Notes: generated by a model from the letters alone, not told the origin. Positions 10,344 to 20,105 are shown, counted from the stretch's first letter. The stretch: 64,000 bases of DNA from Deltaproteobacteria bacterium (GCA_029555025.1 JAKPTZ010000030.1:1-64000), one strand, 5' to 3'. A program made the numbers and translations.

Positions 10344-10847
10344 TTGAGCGCCGAAGAACAGATCCAGGAGAAGCTCGATTTCTCCGAACACATCGTTCAT
10401 CTTGGCCGTGTCGCCAAGGTCGTCAAGGGCGGTCGCAGGTTCTCCTTCGCAGCCCTGGTGGTCATCGGCAACGGCGAAGGCCTGGTTGGTTACGGACTTG
10501 GAAAGGCTCAGGAAGTTCCCGAGGCCATTCGCAAAGGTTCCGAGCGGGCCCGCAAGAACATGATCATGGTCCCGGTCATCGACGGAACCGTGCCGCATGA
10601 AGTGATCGGTCACTTCGGCGCCGGCAGGGTTCTGATTCGTCCGGCGGCCCCCGGTACCGGCGTCATCGCCGGCGGTGCGGTGCGCGCGGTCCTTGAAGCG
10701 GCCGGAGTCAGGGACGTCCTGACCAAGGTCCTTGGAACCCGCAATCCCCACAACGTGGTCCGGGCAACCGTGGCCGCGCTCCGGGACCTTGTTTCACCCG
10801 AGGAGGCCTTTGAGAAGAGGGGCCTTACGGGCAAGGAGACAGCGTAA
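10344..10847 (+). CDS. rpsE: 30S ribosomal protein S5
   Basis: Small-subunit protein important for decoding accuracy and mRNA helicase activity. The 167-residue product starts at a TTG, unusual for so highly expressed a gene, with GAGGTGA at 10335-10341 positioned for it. The N-terminal double-stranded-RNA-binding fold and [19 protein letters not shown] segment are conserved. Its stop overlaps the rplO ATG by one base, leaving no space for rpmD. Confidence 0.97.
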   Translation: MSAEEQIQEKLDFSEHIVHLGRVAKVVKGGRRFSFAALVVIGNGEGLVGYGLGKAQEVPEAIRKGSERARKNMIMVPVIDGTVPHEVIGHFGAGRVLIRPAAPGTGVIAGGAVRAVLEAAGVRDVLTKVLGTRNPHNVVRATVAALRDLVSPEEAFEKRGLTGKETA

Positions 10848-11311
10848 TGGCTAACGAACTTTCAAATCTCAAGCCTGTTCCTGGTTCGACTCACGCCCGC
10901 AAGCGGGTTGGTCGCGGCACCGGTTCAGGACTTGGCAAGACATCCGGTCGTGGTCACAAGGGCCAGGGTTCCCGCACCGGCAAGGGTCAGCCCCGATACT
11001 TCGAGGGTGGCCAGATGCCGCTGCAGCGCCGTCTGCCCAAGCGCGGATTTTCCCCGCTGGATCACAAGGTGTTCGCCGTTGTCAACATCGGCGACCTTGA
11101 AGTGTTCCCGGACAACGCCAGCGTCGATACCGCGGCCCTGGTTGCGGCCGGACTGGTTCGCAAGATCGGCCACGGCGTGAAGATTCTCGCCAAGGGCGAT
11201 CTCAAGAAGAAGCTCAACGTGGTGGTTCACGCCTTCTCGGTCGCGGCGAAGGAAAAGATCGAAAAGGCCGGTGGGACGATCAGGCTCGTGACCGAAGACG
11301 CCGGTGCCTGA
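10847..11311 (+). CDS. rplO: 50S ribosomal protein L15
   Basis: Late-assembly protein of the 50S subunit. It is 154 residues with the Gly-rich N-terminal extension ([20 protein letters not shown]) that threads into 23S rRNA. The start overlaps the rpsE stop (TAATG). rpmD (L30), usually between rpsE and rplO, is absent. Confidence 0.97.
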   Translation: MANELSNLKPVPGSTHARKRVGRGTGSGLGKTSGRGHKGQGSRTGKGQPRYFEGGQMPLQRRLPKRGFSPLDHKVFAVVNIGDLEVFPDNASVDTAALVAAGLVRKIGHGVKILAKGDLKKKLNVVVHAFSVAAKEKIEKAGGTIRLVTEDAGA

Positions 11312-11330
11312 GCCGGTGGAGGGATGACCC

Positions 11331-12668
11331 GTGGCCAATAGCCTTGAAGGACTCGGAAAGGTTCCGGAGCTTCGCAAGCGGCTGCTCTATACGCTGGGCA
11401 TGCTGCTTGTGTACCGCATCGGTATCTTCGTTACGGTTCCCGGGGTTGACCGGGAGATTATGGAGAACTACATCCGGTACGGCCAGTCCGGTCTGCTTGG
11501 ACTGTTCGACCTGTTCTCCGGTGGCGCCGTTTCCCAGATGTCGATCTTCGCGCTGGGCGTCATGCCTTACATCAGCGCGTCCATCATCTTCCAGCTCCTG
11601 GCGGTCGTAGTGCCGGCACTCGAGCGTCTGAAGAAGGAAGGGGACGCCGGCACCAGGAAGATCAATCAGTACACCCGGTACGCGACGGTTGGACTCTCCG
11701 TCATTCAGGCGATCAGCATCGCAGTCTGGCTCGAGTCCCTCTCCGACAACGCCGGCACCGAAAACCTGCTGTCCTCGGGCGGCATGCTGTTCCGGTTCCT
11801 GACTGTAATCTCCCTGACTACCGGTACCCTTCTGCTGATGTGGATGGGTGAACAGATCACCGACCGCGGCATCGGCAACGGAATTTCTCTGATTATCTTC
11901 GCCGGTATCGTCGCGCGTCTGCCGGACGCCGTCGTCCAGACGTTCCAGCTTTCAACGCTGGGCGGTGGCAGCCTTGCCCCGCTGACGCTTCTGCTGATTG
12001 CAATCCTGATTGTGGTGACAATCGGCTTCATCGTTTTCTTCGAAAGGGCCCAGAGGCGCATACCGGTTCAGTACGCGAAGAAGGTCGTCGGTCGCAAGCT
12101 TTACGGCGGGCAGACGACGTTCCTGCCGCTGAAGGTCAATATGTCCGGCGTCATTCCGCCGATCTTCGCCAGTTCCATCCTGATGTTCCCGGCGACGATC
12201 GCGAACTTCTTCCCGGGCGCGTCCTGGGTGAGCTCGATGCAGAACATGCTGATGCCGGGCGGAATGCTTTACAACTTCATGTACGTCGCGCTGATCCTGT
12301 TCTTCTGCTACTTCTACACCGCGGTTACCTTTAACCCGGTTGACGTGGCCGACAACCTTAAGAAGAACGGCGGCTTCGTCCCCGGCATCCGTGCCGGCAA
12401 GGCGACGGCCGACTACATTGACAAGGTGCTTTCCAGGATCACGTTCGGCGGCGCGGTCTATATATCGTCCGTCTGCGTTCTGCCCACGATTCTGCAGGGT
12501 GAATTCAACGTGCCGTTCTACTTCGGCGGCACGTCCATCCTGATCGTCGTCGGTGTCGCGATGGATACGGCCTCACAGATCGAGGCCCACCTGATCAGCC
12601 GCAGTTATGAAGGCTTTGCCGGCGCCGGCGGTCCCCGCATGCGCGGCAGACGGAGCAGTATTGGATGA
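11331..12668 (+). CDS. secY: Preprotein translocase subunit SecY
   Basis: Channel-forming subunit of the Sec translocon in the inner membrane. The 445-residue product begins at a GTG and shows about ten hydrophobic segments, the plug-region sequence after the first helix, and conserved loop motifs such as [14 protein letters not shown] and [12 protein letters not shown]. It follows rplO by 19 bases and overlaps adk by four bases. Confidence 0.98.
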   Translation: MANSLEGLGKVPELRKRLLYTLGMLLVYRIGIFVTVPGVDREIMENYIRYGQSGLLGLFDLFSGGAVSQMSIFALGVMPYISASIIFQLLAVVVPALERLKKEGDAGTRKINQYTRYATVGLSVIQAISIAVWLESLSDNAGTENLLSSGGMLFRFLTVISLTTGTLLLMWMGEQITDRGIGNGISLIIFAGIVARLPDAVVQTFQLSTLGGGSLAPLTLLLIAILIVVTIGFIVFFERAQRRIPVQYAKKVVGRKLYGGQTTFLPLKVNMSGVIPPIFASSILMFPATIANFFPGASWVSSMQNMLMPGGMLYNFMYVALILFFCYFYTAVTFNPVDVADNLKKNGGFVPGIRAGKATADYIDKVLSRITFGGAVYISSVCVLPTILQGEFNVPFYFGGTSILIVVGVAMDTASQIEAHLISRSYEGFAGAGGPRMRGRRSSIG

Positions 12669-13333
12669 CGTCCGCTCGACTTGGTGTTATACTTCTCGGC
12701 CCGCCGGGCGCAGGGAAGGGAAGCGAGGCGGAACTGATCGTTGAACGGTATGGAATTCCTCACATATCCACCGGGGATATGTTGAGGCAGCAGATCCGGT
12801 CAGGCACCGAACTTGGGCGGCTGGCTGCGACGTTCATTGAAAAGGGTTTGCTTGTTCCTGACAAGGTGGTGGTTGACATGGTCAGCGACCGCCTCGGATG
12901 GAGCGATTGCGAAAACGGCTTCCTGCTTGACGGCTTTCCCCGTTCCGTCGGCCAGGCCGAGGCGCTGCACGCGTCCGGCCACACGGTCACGGACGTGATT
13001 CTTCTGGATGTCGGCGACGAGCTGATTGTCCGCAGGATCACCAGCAGACGGTCGTGTCCGGCTTGCGGCAGGGTATATAACGTGGTGACGCTTCCATCCC
13101 GGGACGGCGTTCACTGCGATTCCTGCCAGGACGTCGAACTGATCGTCCGAGCTGACGACGGCGAGGCGACCATCAGGAACCGGCTTCGCGAGTACCAGGC
13201 GATGACGGCCCCGCTGGTCGAGTGGTACGGTGCCAGGGGGCTGTTGAAGAGGGTCAACGGCGAGGGAACGGTGGACGAGGTGTTCGTCCGGATCCTCGAA
13301 GTCATTTCCGTTGGCGGTTCGACGGAGGAGTGA
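12665..13333 (+). CDS. adk: Adenylate kinase
   Basis: Cytoplasmic enzyme interconverting AMP + ATP and 2 ADP. The 222-residue product has the P-loop [12 protein letters not shown] (residues about 12-23), the AMP-site motif [14 protein letters not shown], and a long LID with four cysteines (CPAC and CDSC), indicating a zinc-stabilised LID. The ATG overlaps the secY stop by four bases. The common spc member map does not follow it. Confidence 0.97.
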   Translation: MTSARLGVILLGPPGAGKGSEAELIVERYGIPHISTGDMLRQQIRSGTELGRLAATFIEKGLLVPDKVVVDMVSDRLGWSDCENGFLLDGFPRSVGQAEALHASGHTVTDVILLDVGDELIVRRITSRRSCPACGRVYNVVTLPSRDGVHCDSCQDVELIVRADDGEATIRNRLREYQAMTAPLVEWYGARGLLKRVNGEGTVDEVFVRILEVISVGGSTEE

Positions 13334-13551
13334 TGGCGAAGGAAGAGGCCATAGAGGTCCAGGGGACTGTCGTTGAGGCGCTCCCGAACGCCATGTTCCG
13401 GGTTGAGCTCGAGAATGGTGTTGTGATCCTGGGGCATGTATGCGGAAAGATGCGGATGCATTTCATCAGGATCCTTCCGGGTGACAAGGTGAAGGTCGAG
13501 CTTTCCCCGTACGACCTGACTCGGGGACGGATCGTTTTCAGGGTGCGATAG
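13333..13551 (+). CDS. infA: Translation initiation factor IF-1
   Basis: OB-fold factor occupying the ribosomal A site during initiation. The 72-residue product begins [20 protein letters not shown], matching the family length. Its ATG overlaps the adk stop by one base (TGATG) with GGAGGAG upstream. A usually near-invariant stretch reads [14 protein letters not shown] rather than AHISGKMRMHYIRI. Confidence 0.97.
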   Translation: MAKEEAIEVQGTVVEALPNAMFRVELENGVVILGHVCGKMRMHFIRILPGDKVKVELSPYDLTRGRIVFRVR

Positions 13552-13560
13552 GAGGCGACC

Positions 13561-13674
13561 ATGAAGGTCAAGGCTTCGGTAAAGAAGATCTGCGACAAGT
13601 GCAAGATCGTAAAACGGCAGGGTATTGTCCGCGTGATCTGTGAGAACCCGCGGCACAAGCAGCGGCAGGGATAA
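13561..13674 (+). CDS. rpmJ: 50S ribosomal protein L36, zinc-binding
   Basis: Smallest large-subunit protein, read directly from the sequence: 37 residues starting [15 protein letters not shown] and ending at the TAA at 13672-13674. It carries a zinc ribbon (C-x2-C, then C-x4-H), so it is the zinc-dependent form. TAGGAGG lies seven bases before the ATG. It sits between infA and rpsM as expected. Confidence 0.97.
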   Translation: MKVKASVKKICDKCKIVKRQGIVRVICENPRHKQRQG

Positions 13675-13685
13675 TTGGAGGCGTC

Positions 13686-14054
13686 ATGGCTCGTATAGCA
13701 GGTGTTGACCTCCCCAGAAAGAAGCAGGTGGGAATCGCTCTCCGTTACATTTACGGACTCGGTCCCGTTCTGTCGATGAAGGTTCTGGGCAAGGCGGGTG
13801 TGGATCCGACGACGAAGACGGATGATCTTACGGAAGGCGAAGTCGCCCGTATCCGCGAGGTCCTGGATTCTGGCGAATTCAAGGTTGAAGGTGATCTTCG
13901 CCGTGAAATTTCCGCGAATATCAAGGTCCTGATGGACATGGGCTGCTACCGTGGCCTTCGTCACCGCAGGGGCTTGCCGGTTCGCGGTCAGAGAACCCAT
14001 ACCAATGCGCGTACACGCAAGGGTAGAAAGGGCTCCACAATCAAGAAGAAGTAG
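13686..14054 (+). CDS. rpsM: 30S ribosomal protein S13
   Basis: Head protein bridging to the 50S subunit and touching P-site tRNA through its basic tail. The 122-residue product begins [19 protein letters not shown] and contains the conserved [19 protein letters not shown] tail. TTGGAGG precedes the start. Confidence 0.98.
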   Translation: MARIAGVDLPRKKQVGIALRYIYGLGPVLSMKVLGKAGVDPTTKTDDLTEGEVARIREVLDSGEFKVEGDLRREISANIKVLMDMGCYRGLRHRRGLPVRGQRTHTNARTRKGRKGSTIKKK

Positions 14055-14068
14055 GGAGGATCCGCCAG

Positions 14069-14455
14069 ATGGCCAAGGCTAAGGGTGGTAAGAAGAAAGT
14101 TCGCAGGGACGTGCCGACCGGGGTGGTTCACATCTCGGCGACGTTCAACAACACAATCATTTCGATCACTGATCCTAACGGGAACGTGATTTCGTGGTGC
14201 ACGGCCGGTCGCAGGGGTTTCAAGGGCTCCCGCAAATCGACGCCGTTCGCCGCCCAGACAGCGGCCGAGGACGCGGCAAGGCGCGCGGTCGAATCGGGCA
14301 TGCGGTCGGTGCACATCCTGGTCAATGGACCTGGTGGCGGACGTGAGTCGGCGGTCAGGGCCATAGCGGCCGCCGGTCTGCGTATCGCGTACATTCGCGA
14401 CATTACGCCGGTTCCGCACAACGGTTGCCGTCCGCCGAAGCGTCGGCGCGTCTGA
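14069..14455 (+). CDS. rpsK: 30S ribosomal protein S11
   Basis: Platform protein near the mRNA exit. It is 128 residues with a Lys-rich N-terminus, and the conserved [16 protein letters not shown] and C-terminal [16 protein letters not shown] segments. GGGAGG precedes the ATG. Confidence 0.98.
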   Translation: MAKAKGGKKKVRRDVPTGVVHISATFNNTIISITDPNGNVISWCTAGRRGFKGSRKSTPFAAQTAAEDAARRAVESGMRSVHILVNGPGGGRESAVRAIAAAGLRIAYIRDITPVPHNGCRPPKRRRV

Positions 14456-14469
14456 TTGGAGGAATACCC

Positions 14470-15129
14470 GTGGCACGGTACAGGGATAGTCTTTGCAAGG
14501 TCTGCCGCCGCGAGGGAGCCAAGCTCTTCCTCAAGGGCGAGCGCTGCTACACAGAAAAGTGCGCCTTTGAGCGCAGGGCTTACGGTCCCGGCCAGCATGG
14601 CCAGAATCGCCGCAAGCCGACGCCGTACTGCACCCAGCTTCGCGAGAAGCAGAAGGTTCGCAGCATCTACGGCATGCTTGAAAAGCAGTTCAGGCTGTTT
14701 TTCGGCCGTGCCGAGCGCGAGCGCGGCATCACGGGCGACAATCTGCTCCGCAAGCTTGAAACCAGGCTTGACAGCGTCGTGGCCCGCGCCGGATTCGCGG
14801 TCAACAGGAACGACGCGAGGCAGCTTGTCCGCCATGGTCACGTCCTGATTAACGGCCGCAGGGTTTCGATTCCATCGTATTCCGTGAAGGCCGGCGATGT
14901 CGTCGAAGTCGCTTCCGGAAGTCGTCAGATTAAGCGCGTGGTCGATGCGATGGCGGTGGCCGAGCGTCGTCCGGCGTGCCGCTGGCTGGAAGTCGATCGC
15001 GGCAATTTCAAGGCGCGCGTCGCGTCCATGCCCGATCCGGCCGATTTCAGGTCGATCGTCCCCGGTTCCGAGGACCTCGACGGCAAGGCGATTCGCGAAG
15101 AACTGATCGTGGAGTTGTACTCCAAGTAA
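14470..15129 (+). CDS. rpsD: 30S ribosomal protein S4, zinc-binding form
   Basis: Primary 16S rRNA-binding protein and part of the mRNA entry helicase. The GTG at 14470 with GGAGG at 14459-14463 gives 219 residues starting MARYRDSLCKVCRREG; the frame is open for 15 codons upstream inside rpsK but without S4 similarity. Four N-terminal cysteines (CKVC, then C-x4-C) form the zinc site seen in Thermus S4. The S4 RNA-binding domain lies at about residues 105-165. Confidence 0.96.
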   Translation: MARYRDSLCKVCRREGAKLFLKGERCYTEKCAFERRAYGPGQHGQNRRKPTPYCTQLREKQKVRSIYGMLEKQFRLFFGRAERERGITGDNLLRKLETRLDSVVARAGFAVNRNDARQLVRHGHVLINGRRVSIPSYSVKAGDVVEVASGSRQIKRVVDAMAVAERRPACRWLEVDRGNFKARVASMPDPADFRSIVPGSEDLDGKAIREELIVELYSK

Positions 15130-15172
15130 TGGACGGTCGGGATATTTCCCGAACCTCCCGGAGGCGCTCATT

Positions 15173-16189
15173 ATGCATAGAAACTGGCGTGAGCTGATTA
15201 AGCCCCGTTCGATAGTCCTGGATGAATCCTCGCGTACCGAACGCTACGGCAAGTTCGTTGCCGAGCCCTTCGAGCGCGGGTTCGGGACCACGATCGGCAA
15301 TTCCCTGCGCAGGGTTCTGCTGTCCTCCATCAGGGGCGCGGCGGTGACCGCGGTCAAGATTGACGGCGTCCTTCACGAGTTTTCGACGATCCCCGAGGTT
15401 GTCGAGGACGTGTCGGAGATCTGCCTGAACCTGAAGGGCGTTGATCTGAAGATGGACGGCGAGGAGTCCCGCAAGGTGCATGCGCACTTCGAGGGCGAGG
15501 GCGTCATCACGGCCGGCGACGTGTTCAAGGGGCCGGACGTGGTCACCACGAATCCGGGCCACGTTGTCTGCACGATGGGACCGGGCGCCGTGGTCGATAT
15601 CGAACTGACCGTGAAGCACGGCTTCGGATACAACCGCGCCGAGCGCAACAAGGATCCTGAAGCACCGGTCGGCACGATTCCGATTGATTCGATTTTCACC
15701 CCGATCCGCAGGGTCAACTACAGGGTTTCCAACGCCCGTGTCGGCCATATGACCGATTACGACCGTCTGACGCTTGAAGTCTGGACGAACGGTGCGGTCT
15801 CCCCCGTTGACGCGGTCGGCATCGCGGCGAAGATCATCAAGGAACAGGTCAAGGTTTTCATTAACTTCGACGACAGGGACGACGACGCCGTCGTCGGAAT
15901 CGTGGGCGGAGGCGATGACGTCGGTGGTGGCGTGGTTGAGGCCGGCGCTTCCCAGGAAGTCCTTTACCGGCTGGTCGAGGAACTGGATCTTTCCGTTCGC
16001 GCGCAGAACTGTCTGCAGAACGCGGGAATCAAGTACGTCGGCGAACTGGTGCAGCGAACCGAGCAGGAGATGCTGAAGACCAGGAATTTCGGAAGGAAGT
16101 CCCTGAAGGAAATCAAGGACGTCCTGGCGGATCTGGATCTTTCGCTTGGTATGCGCCTGGACGGCTTCGATCCCGACAAGAGGGCCTGA
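15173..16189 (+). CDS. rpoA: DNA-directed RNA polymerase subunit alpha
   Basis: RNA polymerase assembly subunit that contacts promoter UP elements and activators. The 338-residue product has the N-terminal dimerisation domain ([20 protein letters not shown] near residue 40) and a C-terminal DNA-binding domain with [35 protein letters not shown]-type sequence. It keeps the usual rpsD-rpoA-rplQ order. Confidence 0.98.
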   Translation: MHRNWRELIKPRSIVLDESSRTERYGKFVAEPFERGFGTTIGNSLRRVLLSSIRGAAVTAVKIDGVLHEFSTIPEVVEDVSEICLNLKGVDLKMDGEESRKVHAHFEGEGVITAGDVFKGPDVVTTNPGHVVCTMGPGAVVDIELTVKHGFGYNRAERNKDPEAPVGTIPIDSIFTPIRRVNYRVSNARVGHMTDYDRLTLEVWTNGAVSPVDAVGIAAKIIKEQVKVFINFDDRDDDAVVGIVGGGDDVGGGVVEAGASQEVLYRLVEELDLSVRAQNCLQNAGIKYVGELVQRTEQEMLKTRNFGRKSLKEIKDVLADLDLSLGMRLDGFDPDKRA

Positions 16190-16253
16190 CAGCGGAAGGT
16201 TTGATTTTTGGCGGCCGGCAGCGTGACGGCCGATTCGAGGAAGGCAATTAGCG

Positions 16254-16646
16254 ATGCGACACAATACCAAGAAGGCAAAACTGGGCAAGACCGCGGCTCA
16301 CCGCAAGGCGATGTTCCGGAACATGCTCTCGTCCCTGTTTGAACACGGCAGCGTCACGACCACCGAGGCCAAGGCCAAGGAACTGAAGCGTCGCGCCGAC
16401 ATCCTTATAGGATATGCCCGCGAGGGCGGTCTGCACAGGCGCCGCCTTGCCGCAGGCCAGGTCTTCGGTGCCTTCGCGCTGCAGAGACTTTTCGATCATT
16501 GGGGAAAGGCGTTCCCGACGCGCGAAACCGGTTTCGTCCGTACGGTGAAGATCGGTCAGCGTCAGGGTGACGGCGCTCCGTTGACGATGGTCGAGATTAT
16601 CGACGACGCGGCGGGCGACAAAGCGGCTGCCCCGGCGGAAAAATAG
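16254..16646 (+). CDS. rplQ: 50S ribosomal protein L17
   Basis: Large-subunit protein at the exit-tunnel rim and last gene of the super-operon. The 130-residue product begins [24 protein letters not shown], the family signature, and ends in a short acidic/Ala tail. No hairpin with a T-tract was found immediately after it. Confidence 0.97.
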   Translation: MRHNTKKAKLGKTAAHRKAMFRNMLSSLFEHGSVTTTEAKAKELKRRADILIGYAREGGLHRRRLAAGQVFGAFALQRLFDHWGKAFPTRETGFVRTVKIGQRQGDGAPLTMVEIIDDAAGDKAAAPAEK

Positions 16647-16647
16647 A

Positions 16648-16676
16648 TTGCCAAAGCGGGCGGGATTGGCTACAAT
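16648..16676 (+). promoter_or_regulatory. Predicted sigma-70-type promoter for the tRNA pair
   Basis: TTGCCA (-35) and TACAAT (-10) are separated by exactly 17 bases, directly after the rplQ stop. Transcription would start near 16683, about 40 bases before tRNA-Gln. The -10 lies in the loop and 3' arm of a 12-bp inverted repeat (about 16656-16684). Prediction from consensus only. Confidence 0.6.
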
Positions 16677-16722
16677 CCCGCCTGCCTGATTCGCCAGGAA
16701 GGCGAGTCCGGTTCTTTATAAT

Positions 16723-16796
16723 TCGGGAATCGTCTAACGGTAGGACTGCAGACTCTGGATCTGCCTGTCGGGGTTCGAATCCCTGTTCCCGAGCCA
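16723..16796 (+). tRNA. tRNA-Gln (anticodon CTG)
   Basis: A cloverleaf can be drawn by eye: the acceptor stem TCGGGAA pairs with TTCCCGA (U1-A72, characteristic of tRNA-Gln), the anticodon stem is GCAGA/TCTGC around the loop CTCTGGA with anticodon CTG, and the T-loop TTCGAAT is present. G discriminator at 16793 and encoded CCA at 16794-16796. Reads CAG codons. Confidence 0.95.
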
Positions 16797-16834
16797 CTTT
16801 GCGCCGGCGCTCGCCGGCCCCAAGAGCCAACTCC

Positions 16835-16910
16835 GGCCCATTCGTCTAATCGGTCAGGACGCAGGCCTCTCAAGCCTGAAGAACGGGTTCGAATCCCGTA
16901 TGGGCCACCA
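16835..16910 (+). tRNA. tRNA-Glu (anticodon CTC)
   Basis: The acceptor stem GGCCCAT pairs with ATGGGCC; the anticodon stem CAGGC/GCCTG encloses CTCTCAA with anticodon CTC; the T-loop is TTCGAAT. Discriminator A at 16907 and encoded CCA at 16908-16910. It lies 38 bases after tRNA-Gln and is presumably cotranscribed with it. Confidence 0.94.
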
Positions 16911-16930
16911 GTCCACCCTCATCTTTGCTT

Positions 16931-16957
16931 TCCCCGGGGCTTGTCCGGGAATTTCCT
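16931..16957 (+). terminator. Possible weak terminator after the tRNA genes
   Basis: CCCGG (16933-16937) and CCGGG (16945-16949) can pair around a seven-base loop, followed by AATTTCCTT. The stem is short and the T-run is interrupted, so termination may be inefficient or Rho-assisted. It lies just before the 3' end of the opposing mtnA gene. Confidence 0.35.
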
Positions 16958-16974
16958 TCCTGGTCAGGATCTAT

Positions 16975-17991
16975 TCAGAATCTGTAGCCGTCGGGCCCTG
17001 GCTTGAAGACGCCCCGATCCGTGATGATGGCGGAGATAAGTCCTGCGGGAGTCACGTCGAACGAGGGATTTGCCACCGAGACGCCCTCCGCCGCGACGCG
17101 AACGCCCCCGAAGCTGACGACCTCCGAGGGATCCCGCTGCTCGATTGGTATCCCGCTTCCATCTGGCAGCGACGCATCAAGGGTGCTCGACGGCGCGGCA
17201 ACGTAGAACGGAATCCCGTACCTGCCGGCCGCGATCGCATGCGACAGCGTGCCAATCTTGTTGGCGGTGTCGCCGTTTGCCGCAATCCGGTCGGCACCGA
17301 CAATCACGCAGTCAACATTGCCGCTTGCCATCTGCCACGCCGCCGAATTGTCGGTAATCAGCGTCACGTCAAATCCGTCCCTGACCAGTTCCCAGCAAGT
17401 CAGGCGGGCACCCTGGAGGTACGGCCTGGTCTCGCACGATATCACCGAAATGTCCTTCCCAGCGTTGCGGGCGGCCCGGATAACCCCGAGGGCCGTGCCG
17501 AAGCCACCGGTTGCAAGCGCCCCGGCATTGCAGTGGGTCATGACCCTGCAGCGATCTGGAAGAAGCGCGGCGCCGAACGAACCGATCCTGCGGTTCATCT
17601 CGATATCTTCGGCAAGGATCGCGTCCGCTTCCGCCAGCAGCCTTGCCCTTATGGCCTGCGGGCGCATCTGTCCCGCCTCCCCGGCCGTCCTGACCATCCG
17701 GTTCACCGCCCACGCCAGGTTGACCGCGGTCGGTCTTGATGCCATCAGAATCGCGGCCGCCCGGCCGATATCCTGGAACAGCTCGGAGTCGGGCGCCTTG
17801 AACGCCTCGAGAGCAATTCCGTATGCCGCGGCGATGCCGATTGCCGGCGCGCCGCGAACGACCATGTCGCTGATACCGCCGGCCACGCCGGCCGCGTCGT
17901 GATACTCAAGAAAGACTTCACGGTGCGGAAGAAGACGTTGATCGAGCATGAACAGCTTCAGCCCGTCGCGGAAAACAGGGCGGATATCCAT
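16975..17991 (-). CDS. mtnA: S-methyl-5-thioribose-1-phosphate isomerase
   Basis: Converts 5-methylthioribose-1-phosphate to 5-methylthioribulose-1-phosphate in the methionine salvage pathway. The 338-residue product shows the catalytic cysteine in THCNAGALATGG (C154) and the catalytic aspartate in GADRIAANGD (D234). The ATG at 17991 (MDIRPVF) has GAGG upstream and starts 19 bases after the transpeptidase stop. No other salvage genes are nearby; a related eIF2B-like isomerase is the only serious alternative. Confidence 0.95.
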   Translation of the reverse strand: MDIRPVFRDGLKLFMLDQRLLPHREVFLEYHDAAGVAGGISDMVVRGAPAIGIAAAYGIALEAFKAPDSELFQDIGRAAAILMASRPTAVNLAWAVNRMVRTAGEAGQMRPQAIRARLLAEADAILAEDIEMNRRIGSFGAALLPDRCRVMTHCNAGALATGGFGTALGVIRAARNAGKDISVISCETRPYLQGARLTCWELVRDGFDVTLITDNSAAWQMASGNVDCVIVGADRIAANGDTANKIGTLSHAIAAGRYGIPFYVAAPSSTLDASLPDGSGIPIEQRDPSEVVSFGGVRVAAEGVSVANPSFDVTPAGLISAIITDRGVFKPGPDGYRF

Positions 17992-18010
17992 CGTTGGCCT
18001 CGCAAGTGAC

Positions 18011-19981
18011 TCAATCGGGCTGGGTAATCTTTCGCCGCAGCAATTCAAGCTCGTCGGTCGAGTACGGAATCTTGCCGGCGAAGTAGTCGCGGTCGTAGTT
18101 GTAGATGTCCGAGAAGAACATCATCTTTCCGTCGTCGTCGGGGCCGGCCGAATTGTATTCGATATAAATCGGAACCGGCCGGCTCAACTTGACTGACCTG
18201 GGATCGGGCTCCGCCTTTGCAAGCTCGCGATCCACTTCGTCGGGGCTTGTCTCGGAGGCGACCGAAATAAGGTACTTGGCAATCGGAACCGGGTCGTCCA
18301 ACCTGACGCAGCCATGGGAAAAGGCCCGGATTTCCTTGCCGAAGAACCTTTTCAGGTTAGTGTCGTGCATGAAGATGCCGTACTGGTTGGGGAAGTTGAA
18401 CTTGATCCTTCCGAGCGCGTTCCCGTCGCCGGATTTCTGATAAACGATTTCGCGCCCGTCAGGCAGCATCTCGACCACGTAGTTGTTTTTCAGCAGGTAG
18501 TCGGGCTGGGAAAGAAGATCCATTTCCAGTTCGACCTTTCTGATTCGCATCGGGACATTCCAGCGCGGATTCAGGACGATGTCCTGGATCTGGGCAGAGA
18601 AGATCTTCGTGCGGTTAATCCTGCCTTCCACCTTGGCGCCGGGATCGGTATCCCAACCGTTGTTTCCGACAACGACCCGGTTGCGGAACTTCCTTTCGCT
18701 TCCTTCCCAGACTTCCATCATAAACTGCGGGATGTTGACCCGCACATACAGTTCCCCGCCGTCGCGAATCTCGCTCTCGCGCCATCGCTGAAGGGAAAGC
18801 CGGATCTGCTCGATTCGCTTCGAGACAGGTATGTTCATCGATTTGCCGTGGGATGGCTCGAGTACGCCAGTCGGATTGAAGCCGTGGGTTTCCTGGTACC
18901 TGATCACGGCCTGTTTCAGATCATCGTCAAACTTCTCGTTCGAATCCCCTGAGAAATACCCTTCGCGGGCGAGACGGTTCTTGATTTCGGGGATCAGCGA
19001 GCTCTTCGTGCCAGGCGCCATCTTCCGCGGGATCCTGACCTCCGGGAAATCTCCCTTGGCCGCCATCTCAAGGTAAGCCGCCAGTCCAGCCATCGTCTTT
19101 GCGTAATACGGATGGGAAGGAGGCAGCTTTGACAGCGTCGTATCGGGATCCTGAATGAAACTCTTCAGCGACTCGATCAGCTTCTGGGTGAACTGTCGGT
19201 GGGCCGTCGCCGGATTCCGCTGGGCCATGAACGGATCCGCCACGACTCTGAAACGCATGTTCATCGCATATTTCATATACGCAAGGATGCCTAGCGATTC
19301 GACCTGGCCGCGCGGCGCGGCGTATTCCTTGCGGATGGCTGCCAGCTTTCCGACACCTTCAACCAGTTTCGCCAGGTCGTCGCCGCTTATGCGTTCCGGA
19401 TCTTCGAGGATGGATGCGATTTCCTCGGCAGTCGGTTTTTCGCGGCGATCCACGAGGCCTGAAAGTTTTTCCCATCCCGAAAGATCCGACATGCCGGCAA
19501 GTATCTCACTTTCCGCATCGACACCGGGAGCGTATGCCTCCGTTGCCGTCTTCAGTTCCGGAAGTCCGCTGGACTCGAGTTCAAGACCGTGTGCCGGAAG
19601 CGCCTCAAGGGCCGCGAGAAGCTTGTCGAAAAGATCGGTCGTGCCGGTGTCGTCAGTAAAAACCGGCTGCCACTCGATCGCGTCCATGGCGGATGTAACA
19701 GCCTCGGACCATTCCTTCATGCCGGCAATTGAATCCTGCTGCCGCGCGCGAACAACCGTCCGCGAGGAATTCAGGGCATTCCACATCTGCATGAGCCCCG
19801 ATTCAAGCGGTTCGGCGCCAACGGCCTCCTGTTCAGGGCTGACTACCGCGGTTCTTCCGCCCGCGGCGCGTGAAGCGGGCCTGTCCGGCGTGCAGCCCGG
19901 CAACAGGCCGGAAATGGCAAGAAGAGCGGGAATCGAGAACAGAAAGAGTCGAAGTTGCTTTGTTGAAGGGCTTCCGAACAC
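18011..19981 (-). CDS. YcbB-like L,D-transpeptidase lipoprotein
   Basis: Predicted periplasmic enzyme that makes 3-3 peptidoglycan cross-links. From a GTG at 19981 it is 656 residues. It has a lipobox ending LLPGC at about residue 30, an alpha-helical middle region, a peptidoglycan-binding domain (about 332-385) and a YkuD domain with the catalytic SHGCVRL motif (Cys near 558). The start has GGTGG upstream; a GTG at 20014 falls inside the predicted -10 element and is unlikely. It is followed by mtnA after 19 bases, probably in the same transcript. Confidence 0.9.
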   Translation of the reverse strand: MFGSPSTKQLRLFLFSIPALLAISGLLPGCTPDRPASRAAGGRTAVVSPEQEAVGAEPLESGLMQMWNALNSSRTVVRARQQDSIAGMKEWSEAVTSAMDAIEWQPVFTDDTGTTDLFDKLLAALEALPAHGLELESSGLPELKTATEAYAPGVDAESEILAGMSDLSGWEKLSGLVDRREKPTAEEIASILEDPERISGDDLAKLVEGVGKLAAIRKEYAAPRGQVESLGILAYMKYAMNMRFRVVADPFMAQRNPATAHRQFTQKLIESLKSFIQDPDTTLSKLPPSHPYYAKTMAGLAAYLEMAAKGDFPEVRIPRKMAPGTKSSLIPEIKNRLAREGYFSGDSNEKFDDDLKQAVIRYQETHGFNPTGVLEPSHGKSMNIPVSKRIEQIRLSLQRWRESEIRDGGELYVRVNIPQFMMEVWEGSERKFRNRVVVGNNGWDTDPGAKVEGRINRTKIFSAQIQDIVLNPRWNVPMRIRKVELEMDLLSQPDYLLKNNYVVEMLPDGREIVYQKSGDGNALGRIKFNFPNQYGIFMHDTNLKRFFGKEIRAFSHGCVRLDDPVPIAKYLISVASETSPDEVDRELAKAEPDPRSVKLSRPVPIYIEYNSAGPDDDGKMMFFSDIYNYDRDYFAGKIPYSTDELELLRRKITQPD

Positions 19982-20010
19982 GTCGCCACCAGGGGCTTGA
20001 GGCCGCGAAA

Positions 20011-20039
20011 ACACTACATGATGATGCGCTTCAGGTCAA
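20011..20039 (-). promoter_or_regulatory. Predicted promoter of the L,D-transpeptidase-mtnA unit
   Basis: On the minus strand TTGACC and TAGTGT are separated by 17 bases. The expected start near 20004 leaves a leader of about 23 bases before the GTG at 19981 and excludes the upstream GTG. The -10 matches the consensus at only three positions. Confidence 0.45.
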
Positions 20040-20099
20040 TAATGGACCGACCCTTTCGCAACTGGAGGTTGTTCATTCGGGCTATTGCCGAACAAGGTT

Positions 20100-20105
20100 T
20101 ATAAT
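20100..20105 (+). promoter_or_regulatory. Probable -10 element upstream of nadC
   Basis: A perfect TATAAT lies 70 bases before the nadC ATG in the divergent intergenic region. The best -35 at a usable distance (TTCGGG, 18-base spacer) is poor, so activator dependence is possible. Confidence 0.4.

Noticed and set aside
15047-16288. 413-codon open frame antisense to rpoA
   Set aside because: Entirely opposite rpsD-rpoA-rplQ; no domain and no ribosome-binding site support.
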